Of a stretch of DNA of 64,000 bases, positions 26,935 through 36,244 are shown piece by piece (the stretch's first letter is position 1; each line of letters begins with the position of its first letter). The stretch comes from Streptomyces hyderabadensis. Lineage in GTDB: Bacteria > Actinomycetota > Actinomycetes > Streptomycetales > Streptomycetaceae. Position numbers and translations under genes: made by a program. The notes below the pieces were generated by a model. The model had not been told where the DNA came from. It worked only from the letters and a program-made list of their open reading frames with translations, and ran no database searches. The stretch covers positions 1 to 64,000 of the forward strand of contig NZ_JAIOJZ010000025.1 of NCBI RefSeq assembly GCF_020404845.1, read 5' to 3'.

Positions 26935-27005
26935 GCGGGCGTAGCTCAATGGTAGAGCCCCAGTCTTCCAAACTGGCTACGCGGGTTCGATTCCCGTCGC
27001 CCGCT
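26935..27005 (+). tRNA. tRNA-Gly (anticodon TCC)
   Basis: The 71-nt cloverleaf has acceptor GCGGGCG/CGCCCGC, D-arm GCTCAATGGTAGAGC, anticodon arm CCAGTCTTCCAAACTGG reading TCC, and T-arm CGGGTTCGATTCCCG. CCA is not encoded. Confidence 0.95.
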
Positions 27006-27010
27006 CCGAG

Positions 27011-27055
27011 AGGCCTCCGGCCCGGTCCCCCAGGGGATCGGGCCGGAGGCCTTTG
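27011..27055 (+). terminator. tRNA-Gly terminator
   Basis: A perfect 14-bp stem (27011-27024 with 27039-27052) is followed by TTTG, 6 bp after the tRNA-Gly end. Confidence 0.85.
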
Positions 27056-27111
27056 TGCGGTCCGGGACCGGTCCGGGCCCGGGGCGCGGGCCGGTCCGGA
27101 GCCGCGCGGGC

Positions 27112-27306
27112 CTAGAACTGGATCGAGTTGATCGTCTCGGCTATCGAGTCCAGGAAGCGCTGGATGTCGTCGGCCATGCCGGTCGAGGCCAGGAAGAAGC
27201 CGAAGAGGACCGCGACGACCGCCGGCCCCGCCTTGATCGAGCCTCCCCGCAGCAGCACCACCAGGATGATCCCCAAGAGCAGCACCACTGACAGTGAAAT
27301 GGCCAC
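27112..27306 (-). CDS. Small membrane protein, 64 residues
   Basis: This small protein (MAISLSVVLLLGIILVVLLRGG...) has two hydrophobic segments (about 2-20 and 27-45) and a C-terminal amphipathic stretch DDIQRFLDSIAETINSIQF. I recognise it as a small protein conserved beside these tRNA genes in Streptomyces; its function is unknown. GTG 27306 starts it. It is convergent with the tRNA-Gly terminator. Confidence 0.7.
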   Translation of the reverse strand: MAISLSVVLLLGIILVVLLRGGSIKAGPAVVAVLFGFFLASTGMADDIQRFLDSIAETINSIQF

Positions 27307-28028
27307 AACTGATCACACCCTCGGTCGGTCCGCACTCCCGCCCGGAGGTGCGGCACCGCACACCCCCGCCAGAACCATCGTGCCACCAACCGGGCCCCGT
27401 CATGCGGCAGGTGACACATCGTCCGGCCGGTTCCGTGGGCGGCGCGCTCCCCGGCGCACGCGGGCACACGCCGCCGTCACGCCCCGTACAGAATTTCGAT
27501 ATATCACCCGTACGGGGAATTCGACGCGCTTCGTTTCCATGTCCACACAACGCGTTCGCAGGTAATTCGAATTGTCGCGGCGGACACATCGGCGGGAGCT
27601 TCGACGGAACATCGCAGGACGCGTCGACAGGTTCATCACAGGGAGATCACAGGATCACCCTCGGAGCCCGTAAGCGCATTGAAGCGGACATTCCAGCGGA
27701 GTCGCCTCCTGGCCTTATGCGCTGTTTAGTCGTGATGTGTCATGACAAGTGGGGTGCGCCCGGCGGAGCTTGGCCGCCCGGCCGCGCCCCATGGTGTGGG
27801 GGCCGTCACGCGCCCGAAGAGGCCGAGTTCCCGGAATAGCGGGGTACTCGAACGGTACTCACGCCGCACTCACACGGTACTCAAGACGCGAAATGCGGGA
27901 ATGACGTCGAGGGTTTTACGGAATCACACGGAGAACGCTAGGGTGCCTCAGATGTTCTACGCTGCCTCGTCCCCCACCAGAGCAGCGAGGTCCTGTGGTC
28001 ACTCGCCGAGTTCTCGGCGGGGGGTTGC
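27307..28028. other. 722-bp AT-richer intergenic region
   Basis: No convincing gene is seen. Base composition drops visibly around 27480-27600 (runs such as AATTTCGATATATC). It contains palindromes AATTCGAATT (27564-27573) and TGTCATGACA (27738-27747). A TAGGGT at 27939-27944 may be the -10 of the acyltransferase. Promoters for both flanking genes must lie here. Confidence 0.45.
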
Positions 28029-29213
28029 ATGACTAGCTCGCTGCTACCTCACGGCGACCGGAAGTCGCCGTCCCCGCCCTCCCCGCCGAGCCGGCAGCGC
28101 GACGCGTTCTTCGACAACGCCAAGTACCTGGCGATCGTGCTGGTCGGCGTGGGCCACGCCTGGGGCCAGATCCTGGACGGCAACCGGACCGTGGAGACCC
28201 TCTACCGGGTCCTGTACACGTTCCACATGCCGGCGTTCATCGTCATCTCCGGCTACTTCTCGCGCAGTTTCGACCTGAGCCCCAAGCGCGTCAAACGACT
28301 GATCACCGGTGTCGCCGTCCCGTACCTCGTCTTCGAGGTCGCCTACACGCTGCACCGCCGCGTCAGCGAGGACCCGCAGAGCGACTTCAGCCTGCTGGAC
28401 CCCACCTACCTCCTGTGGTTCCTGTGCGCGCTGTTCGTGTGGCGGCTGACCACCCCGATCTGGCAGACGGTCCGGTGGCCGCTCCCGATCGCCCTCGGCA
28501 TCGCCGCGCTGGCCTCCGTGACGCCCAGCGTCGGCAACGACCTGAACATGCAGCGGGTGCTGCAGTTCCTGCCGTGCTTCGTGCTGGGCCTGGTCCTGCG
28601 CCCCGAGCACTTCCAGCTGGTGCGGCGCCGCTCGGTGCGGATCCTGTCGGTGCCGGTGGTCGCGGCGGCACTGGTGATCGGCTGGTGGTCGGTGCCGCGG
28701 ATGGAGACCGGCTGGTTCTACCGCAACGCCGCCGTGCAGGGCACGGGCGCCCCCTGGTGGTCCGGGCCCGTCCTGACGCTCGCGCTCTTCGGCTGCTCCG
28801 TGGTGCTGACCGCGTGCTTCTTCGCCTGGGTGCCGGGGCGCCGCATGTGGTTCACGGCACTCGGCGCCGGCACGATCTACGGCTATCTGCTGCACGGCTT
28901 CCTGGTGAAGGAGGGCCTCTACACCGGCTGGTTCCAGCACTCCTTCCTGGACACGCCGCTCGGTGAGATCGGGCTCACCGTCCTCGGCGCCACCGTCGTC
29001 ACCCTGCTGTGCACCAAGCCCGTCCAGCGGGTGCTGCGGTACGTGGTCGAGCCGAGGATGGACTGGGCCTTCAAACGGGATCCCGGTGCCGCCGCCCGGG
29101 ACCGTGCGCAGCGGGACCGGTCCGGGGCGACGTCCGAGACGCGGTCCGGAGCGCGCGACCGGGAGACCGCGCCCGCCGCGCCGAACGGCAGCGGCCAGAA
29201 GGTCTCCGTCTAG
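28029..29213 (+). CDS. Acyltransferase family 3 membrane protein
   Basis: This 394-residue protein has about ten membrane helices. It starts with FFDNAKYLAIVLVGVGHAWG, whose His matches the conserved catalytic-region His of acyltransferase-3/OafA and fucose-4-O-acetylase-like proteins, and has FHMPAFIVISGYFSR, another family motif. It probably O-acetylates a cell-surface sugar; the substrate is unknown. The C-terminal 50 residues are hydrophilic and Arg/Asp-rich. It is convergent with the HD gene (10 bp apart). Confidence 0.85.
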   Translation: MTSSLLPHGDRKSPSPPSPPSRQRDAFFDNAKYLAIVLVGVGHAWGQILDGNRTVETLYRVLYTFHMPAFIVISGYFSRSFDLSPKRVKRLITGVAVPYLVFEVAYTLHRRVSEDPQSDFSLLDPTYLLWFLCALFVWRLTTPIWQTVRWPLPIALGIAALASVTPSVGNDLNMQRVLQFLPCFVLGLVLRPEHFQLVRRRSVRILSVPVVAAALVIGWWSVPRMETGWFYRNAAVQGTGAPWWSGPVLTLALFGCSVVLTACFFAWVPGRRMWFTALGAGTIYGYLLHGFLVKEGLYTGWFQHSFLDTPLGEIGLTVLGATVVTLLCTKPVQRVLRYVVEPRMDWAFKRDPGAAARDRAQRDRSGATSETRSGARDRETAPAAPNGSGQKVSV

Positions 29214-29223
29214 GACCGGTGGG

Positions 29224-29709
29224 TCATTCCTGGCCGAGGAGTGCGCGCATGCGCGTGTACTTCTCGGCCAGTCGCGTGCGGGTGGCCTCGTCGAGGACGG
29301 CCAGCCGCGCGGGGTCGGCGTTGTGCGCCAGGTCCGCCTCCTTGACCAGCCGTGCGCCGGGGGTGGCCAGGATCCGCGCGGCGTACGCCTCGGGCAACTC
29401 CCCCGCCCGCTTGGTGAGGGCCAGGACGATGTCCTTGGTGCGGCGGCTCAGCGGTGCCTCGTCCAGCCAGCGCTCGGTCAGCGCGTCGTCCTCGACGGCG
29501 TCGTGCAGCCAGGCGGCCGCGATCTGCTCGTCGTCGCCGCCGCGGCGCCGCACGCCCTCGGCGACGGCCCACAGGTGCTCGGCGTACGGCCGGCCCGCCT
29601 TGTCGGTCTGTCCGGCGTGGGCGGCGCGGGCGGTGGCCTCGACCTGGGCGAGGGAGAGCGGTGGGGCGGGCGGTCCGGGCGGTCCGGAGTCGGGGGACAC
29701 GGGCGGCAT
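29224..29709 (-). CDS. HD-domain hydrolase
   Basis: This 161-residue protein has the metal-binding pattern of RelA/SpoT-like HD domains: AAHAGQTDKAGRPYAEHLWAVA, AAWLHDAVEDD and KEADLAHN. Such stand-alone domains include Mesh1-like (p)ppGpp hydrolases, but nucleotide specificity cannot be read here. The start at ATG 29709 has no ribosome site; a CATACT box 7-12 nt upstream suggests a leaderless transcript. Confidence 0.8.
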   Translation of the reverse strand: MPPVSPDSGPPGPPAPPLSLAQVEATARAAHAGQTDKAGRPYAEHLWAVAEGVRRRGGDDEQIAAAWLHDAVEDDALTERWLDEAPLSRRTKDIVLALTKRAGELPEAYAARILATPGARLVKEADLAHNADPARLAVLDEATRTRLAEKYTRMRALLGQE

Positions 29710-29757
29710 GGGCCCAGTATGTCGGTGCGGGCCCCGGTCCGTCGGCGGAGGGGGTGT

Positions 29758-30945
29758 TCAGTTTGCCGTCGGCGCGGACTGGGCCGTGGGGCCCTCCCGG
29801 CAGATCAGCAGCAGCGCCCGGTCGTCGTTGACGTCCTTGGCCACCGCCTCGATCAGGTGCCAGGCCGCGCCGTGGAAGCCGCCCGCGACATAGCGGTCGG
29901 CCTCGCCGGTGAGGCGGTCGATGCCCTCGGCGATGTCCCGGTCGGAGGTCTCCACCAGGCCGTCCGTGAACAGCATCAGCACGTCACCGGGCCGCAGCGA
30001 GCCCTTCACCTGGTCGAACTGGGCGCCGTCGTACACGCCGAGCAGCGGTCCCTCGGCCGACTTCTCCTCCCAGCGGCCGGTGCCCGCGCTGAGCTGGAGG
30101 CCCGGCGGATGTCCGGCCGAGTACAGCTCGTAGTCGCCGGAGTCGAGGTCCAGGACGAGGTGGATGGAGGTGGCGAAGCCCTCGTCCCAGTCCTGGCGGA
30201 GCAGATAGCCGTTGGCGGCCGGCAGGAAGGCGTGCGGGGGCAGGCTGCCCAGCAGTCCGCCGAAGGCCCCGGACAGCAGCAGGGCGCGCGAGGCCGCGTC
30301 CATGCCCTTGCCGGAGACGTCGGTGAGGACGACCTCCAGGGTGCGGCCGCCGTTGGTGCGGGCCGCGACGACGAAGTCGCCGGAGAAGGACTGCCCGCCC
30401 GCCGGGCGCAGCGCCATCTCGCGGTGCCAGCCCTTGGGCAGCTGGGGCAGCTTGCTCTGGACGCGGATGCGTTCGCGCAGGTCGAAGAGCATGGTGCCGC
30501 CGCGCCGCCAGGGCACGCCGACCCGGCTGCGGAACTGGGCGACCAGGAGTCCGAAGAAACCGCAGGCCGCGACCACCAGGACCACACCGGGCGTGACCCG
30601 GGAGGGGCCCTCGGTGTAGGGGCCGAGCTGCACCGACTCCACGATCAGCGCGGTGGCCGCCGCGGCGTACAGGCCGAGCAGGCTCGCCGGGCGCAGCAGC
30701 AGGCCGCCCGCGACGATCGGGATGACCAGTGCGGAGGGCGAGCACCACACCGAATTGGCCATCGTGGTGGCCGCGATGACGGGGATCGTCAGCAGCAGTC
30801 CGGCGAGCGCGATCCAGTCCGAGCCGTCGCCGCGGAAGTAGTCGACGGCGGCTCGGCGCACGCCGACGCGGGCCCGGTGCCACTGCTTCTTCCACCGGGC
30901 CGCGAACGTCTCGGCCTCCGCGCGCCGCTGTCGTCCTGCTGCCAT
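29758..30945 (-). CDS. SpoIIE-type PP2C phosphatase, membrane-anchored
   Basis: The 395-residue protein has a basic N-terminus, about four membrane helices (45-150), and a SpoIIE/RsbU-like serine phosphatase domain (about 165-375). PP2C metal sites are visible in FSGDFVVA, VVLTDVSGKGMDA, SAGHPPGLQL and DVLMLFTDGLVE. In this family substrates are anti-anti-sigma factors. The membrane part suggests a signal-input role. ATG 30945 has a TAGGGT 10 nt upstream, a possible -10. No partner anti-sigma gene is adjacent. Confidence 0.9.
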   Translation of the reverse strand: MAAGRQRRAEAETFAARWKKQWHRARVGVRRAAVDYFRGDGSDWIALAGLLLTIPVIAATTMANSVWCSPSALVIPIVAGGLLLRPASLLGLYAAAATALIVESVQLGPYTEGPSRVTPGVVLVVAACGFFGLLVAQFRSRVGVPWRRGGTMLFDLRERIRVQSKLPQLPKGWHREMALRPAGGQSFSGDFVVAARTNGGRTLEVVLTDVSGKGMDAASRALLLSGAFGGLLGSLPPHAFLPAANGYLLRQDWDEGFATSIHLVLDLDSGDYELYSAGHPPGLQLSAGTGRWEEKSAEGPLLGVYDGAQFDQVKGSLRPGDVLMLFTDGLVETSDRDIAEGIDRLTGEADRYVAGGFHGAAWHLIEAVAKDVNDDRALLLICREGPTAQSAPTAN

Positions 30946-31107
30946 TAGTTCGGGACCCTATCCATCGAACCGGCCGCTTGGCACGGGAGGTCCTACTTGT
31001 CCCCCGTCCGAGGCCGGACTTCACAGTGAACTTCACGAACGGCTCCCGCGCCGCCACCCCGTGGAAATTGTCTCGCTCCGCTCGCCCGGCCCTGGTACGC
31101 ATGCAGC

Positions 31108-32379
31108 ATGGAACGGTCGACGAGTGATGACAGCGGTGTGACGGCGGAGCCGAGGGTCCTGCGGCGGGACGAGTGGGACAGGTGGTACGGGACGCTGATC
31201 CGCGCCTTCGGCGGGGTTCCGGAGCCGGCCGAGGAGCTGGAGCTGTTCCGGGAGCTGACGCAGGTCGACCGGTCGATCGGCGTCTGGGAGGGCGACGGGG
31301 AGGACGAGCGCTGCGTCGGCACGGCGGGGGCGTTCGCCTTCCGGATGACCGTGCCGGGCGGCACGCCGGTGCCCGCCGCGGGCGTGACGATGGTGAGCGT
31401 CGCCGCGACGCACCGGCGCCGGGGCGTACTGACGTCGATGATGCGGCGGCAACTGGACGACGTACGGGCCTGGGGCGAGCCGCTGGCGGTGCTGACGGCC
31501 TCCGAGCCGGCGATCTACGGCCGGTTCGGGTACGGCGCCGCGACCTTCGCGCTCAACGCGGAGATCGACACGAGCCGGGTCCGGCTGTCGCTGCCGGCCG
31601 GTACGGACGACGTACGGCTGCGGTACGCGGAGCCCGCGGACGTCATCGACGCCTGCGAGGCGGTGTACGCACGGCTGGTACCGGGGCGGCCCGGGATGCT
31701 GGCCCGGCGGCCCGGCTGGGAGCGGCTGGCGCTGCTGGACCCGGAGAGCGGGCGGGACGGTGCCTCGCCGCTGCAGTGCGTGGTCGCCCGGCGGGACGGC
31801 GAGGTCACCGGGTACGCGCGGTTCCGGGTGCGGCCCACCTGGGGGCCCGAGGGGCCCAAGGGCACGGTGGTCCTCGACGACCTGGCCGGGCTCGATGCGG
31901 CGACCGAGGCGGCGCTGTGGCGCTTCCTGTACGACGTCGACCTGACCTCCACGCTGACGGTGCGGGGGCGGCCGGTCGACGAGGCCTGGCAGTACCAGGT
32001 GTCGGACATCCGGCGGTGCCGGCCGGAGCTGCGGGACGCGTTGTACGTACGGCTGGTGGACGTGGGGGCGGCGCTCGCGGCGCGGACCTACCAGGCGCCG
32101 GTGGACGTGGTGTTCGAGGTCGAGGACGCCTTCTGCCCCTGGAACGCGGGGCGTTGGCGGCTGAGCGGCGACGCGAAGGGCGCGTCGTGCGAGCGTACGT
32201 CGGACGCGGCCGATCTCGCCCTGTCCGTACGGGAGTTGGGGTCGGCGTACCTCGGGGGCGTGAGCCTCGGTTCGCTGGGTGCGGCCGGGCGGGTGCGCGA
32301 GGTGCGGGCCGGGGCGCTGGCGGCGGCGTCGGTGGGGTTCGGGTCGGACGTGGCGCCGTGGCTGCCGCACGGGTTCTGA
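31108..32379 (+). CDS. Eis-like GNAT N-acetyltransferase
   Basis: This 423-residue protein matches the Eis family: an N-terminal GNAT domain with the acetyl-CoA loop VAATHRRRGVLTSMM, a second GNAT-like domain, and a C-terminal SCP2-like domain. ASEPAIYGRFGYG and the terminal carboxylate-ending segment (WLPHGF) are family features; in mycobacterial Eis the C-terminal Phe carboxylate acts as catalytic base, and here Phe is also last. Substrates could be aminoglycosides or protein lysines. The ATG has no ribosome site and may be leaderless. Confidence 0.88.
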   Translation: MERSTSDDSGVTAEPRVLRRDEWDRWYGTLIRAFGGVPEPAEELELFRELTQVDRSIGVWEGDGEDERCVGTAGAFAFRMTVPGGTPVPAAGVTMVSVAATHRRRGVLTSMMRRQLDDVRAWGEPLAVLTASEPAIYGRFGYGAATFALNAEIDTSRVRLSLPAGTDDVRLRYAEPADVIDACEAVYARLVPGRPGMLARRPGWERLALLDPESGRDGASPLQCVVARRDGEVTGYARFRVRPTWGPEGPKGTVVLDDLAGLDAATEAALWRFLYDVDLTSTLTVRGRPVDEAWQYQVSDIRRCRPELRDALYVRLVDVGAALAARTYQAPVDVVFEVEDAFCPWNAGRWRLSGDAKGASCERTSDAADLALSVRELGSAYLGGVSLGSLGAAGRVREVRAGALAAASVGFGSDVAPWLPHGF

Positions 32380-32389
32380 GCGCGGGGCG

Positions 32390-33220
32390 CTAGCGCCGCT
32401 GGCAGGTCGGGCACCAGAAGAGGTTGCGGGCGGCGAGGTCGGCGGTGCGGACCGGGCTGCCGCAGAGGTGGCAGGGCTGGTTCGCCCGGCGGTAGACGTA
32501 CACCTCGCCGCCGTGGTCGTCGACGCGGGGCGGGCGGCCCATCGCCTCCGGGGTGTGCTCGGGGCGGACGGTGTCGATGCGGTTGTTCCGCACGCCCTCG
32601 CGCATGAGGGCGGTGAGGTCCTGCCAGATCGCGTCCCACTCGGCGCGGGTGAGGTCCTTGCCGGGGCGGTACGGGTCGATGCCGTGCCGGAAGAGGACCT
32701 CGGCGCGGTAGACGTTGCCGACGCCTGCGATGACCTTCTGGTCCATGAGCAGGGCGGCGACGGTGGTGCGGCTGCGGGAGATCCGGCGGTGGGCGGCCTC
32801 GGGGTCGGCGTCCGGGCGCAGCGGGTCCGGGCCGAGGCGGTCGTGTATCGCCTGCTTCTCCGGGTCGGTGATCAGGGCGCAGGTGGTGGGGCCGCGGAGG
32901 TCGACGTACGCGGTGTCGTTCACGAGGCGGAGGCGGACGGTGTCCGTGGGCGGGGGCGCGGGGGCCGGACCGAAGGCGACCTTGCCGAAGAGGCCGAGGT
33001 GGATGTGGACCCAGGCGGGGCTGTCGGCTGCGTGCTCGGCTGTGCCGAAGCCCAGGAAGAGGTGTTTGCCGTGGGCGTCGGCGGTGGTCAGGACGGTGCC
33101 GTCGAGGAGGGCGGCGGAGTCGGCGAACTTGCCCTGGGGGCTGGTGACGTGGACTGCCGTCCGGGCGAAGGCGGCGGTGTAGTCCTGGGCCAGCCGGTGG
33201 ATGGTGTGCCCCTCTGGCAC
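32390..33220 (-). CDS. Fpg/Nei family DNA glycosylase
   Basis: This 276-residue base-excision repair enzyme starts VPEGHTIHRLA, the Pro2-Glu3 catalytic N-terminus of endonuclease VIII-type proteins. It has the helix-two-turn-helix region (LMDQKVIAGVGNVYRAEVLF) and a C-terminal zinc finger CHLCG...FWCPTC. GTG 33220 follows AAAGGA. It is convergent with the acetyltransferase gene (10 bp apart). Confidence 0.93.
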   Translation of the reverse strand: MPEGHTIHRLAQDYTAAFARTAVHVTSPQGKFADSAALLDGTVLTTADAHGKHLFLGFGTAEHAADSPAWVHIHLGLFGKVAFGPAPAPPPTDTVRLRLVNDTAYVDLRGPTTCALITDPEKQAIHDRLGPDPLRPDADPEAAHRRISRSRTTVAALLMDQKVIAGVGNVYRAEVLFRHGIDPYRPGKDLTRAEWDAIWQDLTALMREGVRNNRIDTVRPEHTPEAMGRPPRVDDHGGEVYVYRRANQPCHLCGSPVRTADLAARNLFWCPTCQRR

Positions 33221-33250
33221 AGGTCTGTCCTTTCTACGTCCTTCGCCCAC

Positions 33251-33301
33251 CCGCCCACCGACTCGGTGGGCCAACCCGCCCACCCGACTCGGTGGGCCAA
33301 G
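33251..33301. repeat. Direct repeat of hairpin-forming unit
   Basis: Two copies of CGCCCACC(C)GACTCGGTGGGCCAA lie side by side; each contains the palindromic pair CCCACCGA/TCGGTGGG. They sit upstream of the Nei gene and downstream of rpiB, where they may act as weak terminators for rpiB. Confidence 0.6.
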
Positions 33302-33448
33302 AGGCCCGACTCCCCACGGGGCTCCGCCCCGCCCCCGGCGGGGACTCCGTCCCCCGCACCCCTGCCGGCCCGCTTCCCCGCCCGGTGAGTTCACGTCGGG
33401 GTGCCCCCGGTGGTGGTGCGCCGGGGGCGGTGAGGTGGGTCGGGGCTG

Positions 33449-33934
33449 TTACTGCTGAGGGTGGTGGGGCGGGATCGGGGGGAGGTCGCCCGTGGTTTCG
33501 TAGGACGTGAGCATGTCGATGCGGCGGACGTGGCGTTCGTCGCCGGAGAACGGGGTGGCGAGGAAGGTCTCGACGAACTTCGTCGCCTCGTCCTGGGTGT
33601 GCATGCGGGCGCCGACCGCGACCACGTTGGCGTTGTTGTGCTGGCGGCCCAGCGACGCCGTCTCCTCGCTCCAGGCCAGCGCCGCGCGCACGCCCTTCAC
33701 CTTGTTCGCCGCGATCTGCTCGCCGTTGCCGGAGCCGCCGATCACGATGCCGAGGGCGTCGGGGTCCGCGGCCGTGCGCTCGGCGGCGCGCAGGCAGAAG
33801 GGCGGGTAGTCGTCCTGGGCGTCGTAGATGTGCGGGCCGCAGTCGACGGGCTCGTGACCCGCCGTCTTGAGCCATTCGACGAGGTGGTTCTTGAGTTCGA
33901 AGCCCGCATGGTCCGAGCCGAGATACACGCGCAT
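33449..33934 (-). CDS. rpiB: Ribose-5-phosphate isomerase B
   Basis: RpiB (161 residues) interconverts ribose-5-phosphate and ribulose-5-phosphate. MRVYLGSDHAGFELK, YPPFCLRAAE and GIVIGGSGNGEQIAANKVKG are clear RpiB/LacAB motifs, with the usual actinobacterial length. ATG 33934 is the natural start. The Pro/His-rich tail (PPIPPHHPQQ) is beyond the conserved fold. Confidence 0.95.
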   Translation of the reverse strand: MRVYLGSDHAGFELKNHLVEWLKTAGHEPVDCGPHIYDAQDDYPPFCLRAAERTAADPDALGIVIGGSGNGEQIAANKVKGVRAALAWSEETASLGRQHNNANVVAVGARMHTQDEATKFVETFLATPFSGDERHVRRIDMLTSYETTGDLPPIPPHHPQQ

Positions 33935-34142
33935 GCGACGAGTGTGACACGCGGGCCCAGTGGCGGACGCTTCGGGTGGCGGCCCTGAGAAAGGCTGGTG
34001 AAACTTCGGAAGCTCAGGGAAAGCTCAAGTAACGATCCGGAATCAAAGGTTCCCGAATCCGTTCACCTCCGTTTCACTGGTCCGGCTCGTACACCGCTCG
34101 TACGGGAAAGTGCTCGACCGGCGCAAAGGAAACCCTCCCCCC

Positions 34143-35588
34143 ATGACTTCGCAGCCGACCTTGACCAAGCCCGAGGAGGGGCCCGCGGGCCCCTCGGGAC
34201 CCGGATCCGGGCTTCAGGCCGGGCTCAAGAACCGCCATCTCTCGATGATCGCCATCGGCGGCGTCATCGGGGCCGGGCTGTTCGTGGGCTCCAGCAGCGG
34301 TATCGCCACCGCGGGTCCCGGCATCCTCCTGTCGTACGCGCTCGTCGGCACGCTCGTGGTGCTGGTGATGCGGATGCTCGGGGAGATGTCGGCCGCCAAT
34401 CCGACCTCCGGGTCGTTCTCCGCCCATGCCGACCGGGCGCTCGGGCCCTGGGCCGGGTTCTCCATCGGCTGGCTGTACTGGTTCTTCTGGGTCGTGGTGC
34501 TGGCCGTGGAGGCGACGGCCGGGGCGAAGATCCTGGAGGGGTGGATCCCCGCCGTGCCGCAGTGGGGGTGGGCGCTGATCGTGATGGTCGTGCTGACCGC
34601 CACCAACCTCGCCTCCGTCGGCTCCTACGGCGAGTTCGAGTTCTGGTTCGCCGGGATCAAGGTCGTCGCCATCGCCGCGTTCATCGTCGTCGGCGGGCTG
34701 GCCGTGTTCGGCGTGCTGCCCGGCGTGGACAGCGAGCAGGCGGGGCTGGGGAATCTGACCGAGCACGGCGGATTCCTGCCGAACGGGGCCGGGGCCATCC
34801 TCACCGGTGTGCTGCTCGTGGTGTTCTCGTTCATGGGCAGCGAGATCCCCACCCTCGCCGCCGGCGAGTCCGAGGACCCGCAGCGGGCCGTCACCAAGGC
34901 GACCAACAGCATCATCTGGCGCATCGCCGTCTTCTACCTCGGGTCCATCTTCGTGGTGGTCGCGCTGCTGCCCTGGGACGCGCAGTCGATCGTCGACAAG
35001 GGCTCGTACGTCGCCGCGCTGGACTCGCTCGGCATCGCGAACGCCGGTCAGATCATGAACTTCATCGTGCTGACGTCCGTGCTGTCCTGCCTGAACTCCG
35101 GGCTCTACACCGCCTCCCGCATGGCCTTCTCGCTGGGTGAGCGGGGTGACGCGCCGCGGGCCTTCTCCCGGACCACCCGGCGCGGGGTGCCGCGGACGGC
35201 GATCCTGGTGTCCGTGGTGTTCGGCTTCGTCGCCGTCTTCTTCAACTACGAGTTCCCGGACTCCGTCTTCCTCTTCCTGGTCAACTCCTCCGGCGCCGTG
35301 GCCCTCTTCGTGTGGCTGGTGATCTGCTTCTCCCAGCTGCGGATGCGCCGGATCATCCAGGCCGAGGCGCCGGAGAAGCTGGTGGTGCGGATGTGGCTGT
35401 TCCCGTACCTGACCTGGGCCGCCGCCGCCCTGATCGTCTTCGTGCTGGGCTACATGCTGACCGACACCGAGCACGACGGGCGCACCACCGTGCTGCTCTC
35501 CCTGCTCGTCGCCGCGCTCGTCCTCGTGGTCGCCTTCGTCAAGCAGCGGATCGCCGGGCGCGGGGCCACCGCCGCCGAGAAGGGCTGA
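34143..35588 (+). CDS. Amino-acid permease (APC/AAT family), copy 1
   Basis: This 481-residue permease has about 12 helices. The AAT-family signature LKNRHLSMIAIGGVIGAGLF opens helix 1, and GEFEFWFAGIKV and PEKLVVRMWLFPYL are typical of GabP/ProY-like transporters. It imports a neutral or basic amino acid with protons; specificity is unknown. ATG 34143 is used. It is a paralogue of the gene at 36578-37963; bioY lies between. It ends at a 24-bp perfect-stem terminator. Confidence 0.92.
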   Translation: MTSQPTLTKPEEGPAGPSGPGSGLQAGLKNRHLSMIAIGGVIGAGLFVGSSSGIATAGPGILLSYALVGTLVVLVMRMLGEMSAANPTSGSFSAHADRALGPWAGFSIGWLYWFFWVVVLAVEATAGAKILEGWIPAVPQWGWALIVMVVLTATNLASVGSYGEFEFWFAGIKVVAIAAFIVVGGLAVFGVLPGVDSEQAGLGNLTEHGGFLPNGAGAILTGVLLVVFSFMGSEIPTLAAGESEDPQRAVTKATNSIIWRIAVFYLGSIFVVVALLPWDAQSIVDKGSYVAALDSLGIANAGQIMNFIVLTSVLSCLNSGLYTASRMAFSLGERGDAPRAFSRTTRRGVPRTAILVSVVFGFVAVFFNYEFPDSVFLFLVNSSGAVALFVWLVICFSQLRMRRIIQAEAPEKLVVRMWLFPYLTWAAAALIVFVLGYMLTDTEHDGRTTVLLSLLVAALVLVVAFVKQRIAGRGATAAEKG

Positions 35589-35590
35589 CC

Positions 35591-35650
35591 GGCCCACGAG
35601 AGGGGCCCGCCGGATCGCTGCTGCGCTCCGGCGGGCCCCTCTCGTGGGCC
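35591..35650. terminator. Bidirectional terminator, perfect 24-bp stem
   Basis: Positions 35591-35614 pair perfectly with 35627-35650 around a 12-nt loop. It separates the convergent permease and bioY genes. Confidence 0.9.
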
Positions 35651-35659
35651 TGCGGCGTA

Positions 35660-36244
35660 CTACCGCTTGTCGACCAGCTTCCACGCGGTGGGCAGGACAC
35701 CCATCGCCAGCGCGGCCTTGAGCGCGTCGCCGATCAGGAACGGGGTGAGGCCGGCCGCGATCGCCGCGGTGAGGGACATGTCGGCGGCGAGGGCCAGGTA
35801 GGGCACGCCGACGGCGTAGATGATCGCCTCGCCGAGCACCATCGTGCCGGCCGTGCGCAGCATCGAGCGGTCGGCGCCGCGGCGGGCCAGGGCGCCCACG
35901 GCCGTGACGGCGAGCAGCATGCCGAAGACGTAGCCGAGGGAGGGGGCGGCGGTACCGGAGCCGCCCTCCGCGAACCACGGCACGCCCGCCATGCCGACCA
36001 GGGCGTACAGCGCGAGGGAGAGCAGGCCGCGGCGGGCGCCGAGCGTGGTGCCGACGAGCAGTGCCGCGAAGGTCTGGCCGGTCACCGGCACCGGGGAGCC
36101 GGGCACCGGCACCGCGATCTGGGCCGCGACGCCGGTGAGCACGGCGCCGCCCGCCACCAGCGCGACGTCCCGGACTCGGGAGGAGGGGATGAGGTCGGCG
36201 AGGACCTGCCCGGAGCGGCGGGCGGAAACGGCAGCGGTGCTCAT
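35660..36244 (-). CDS. bioY: Biotin transporter BioY
   Basis: BioY (194 residues, six helices) is the substrate-binding S-component of an ECF-type biotin importer. PVPGSPVPVTGQTFAALLVGTTLG and GYVFGMLLA are diagnostic family segments. No bioM/bioN partner lies next to it, so it acts alone or uses shared ECF modules. ATG 36244. Confidence 0.93.
   Translation of the reverse strand: MSTAAVSARRSGQVLADLIPSSRVRDVALVAGGAVLTGVAAQIAVPVPGSPVPVTGQTFAALLVGTTLGARRGLLSLALYALVGMAGVPWFAEGGSGTAAPSLGYVFGMLLAVTAVGALARRGADRSMLRTAGTMVLGEAIIYAVGVPYLALAADMSLTAAIAAGLTPFLIGDALKAALAMGVLPTAWKLVDKR

Noticed and set aside
27400..27639. Possible 79-codon minus-strand ORF in the 27307-28028 gap
   Set aside because: No ribosome site, unusual composition and no recognisable motif.
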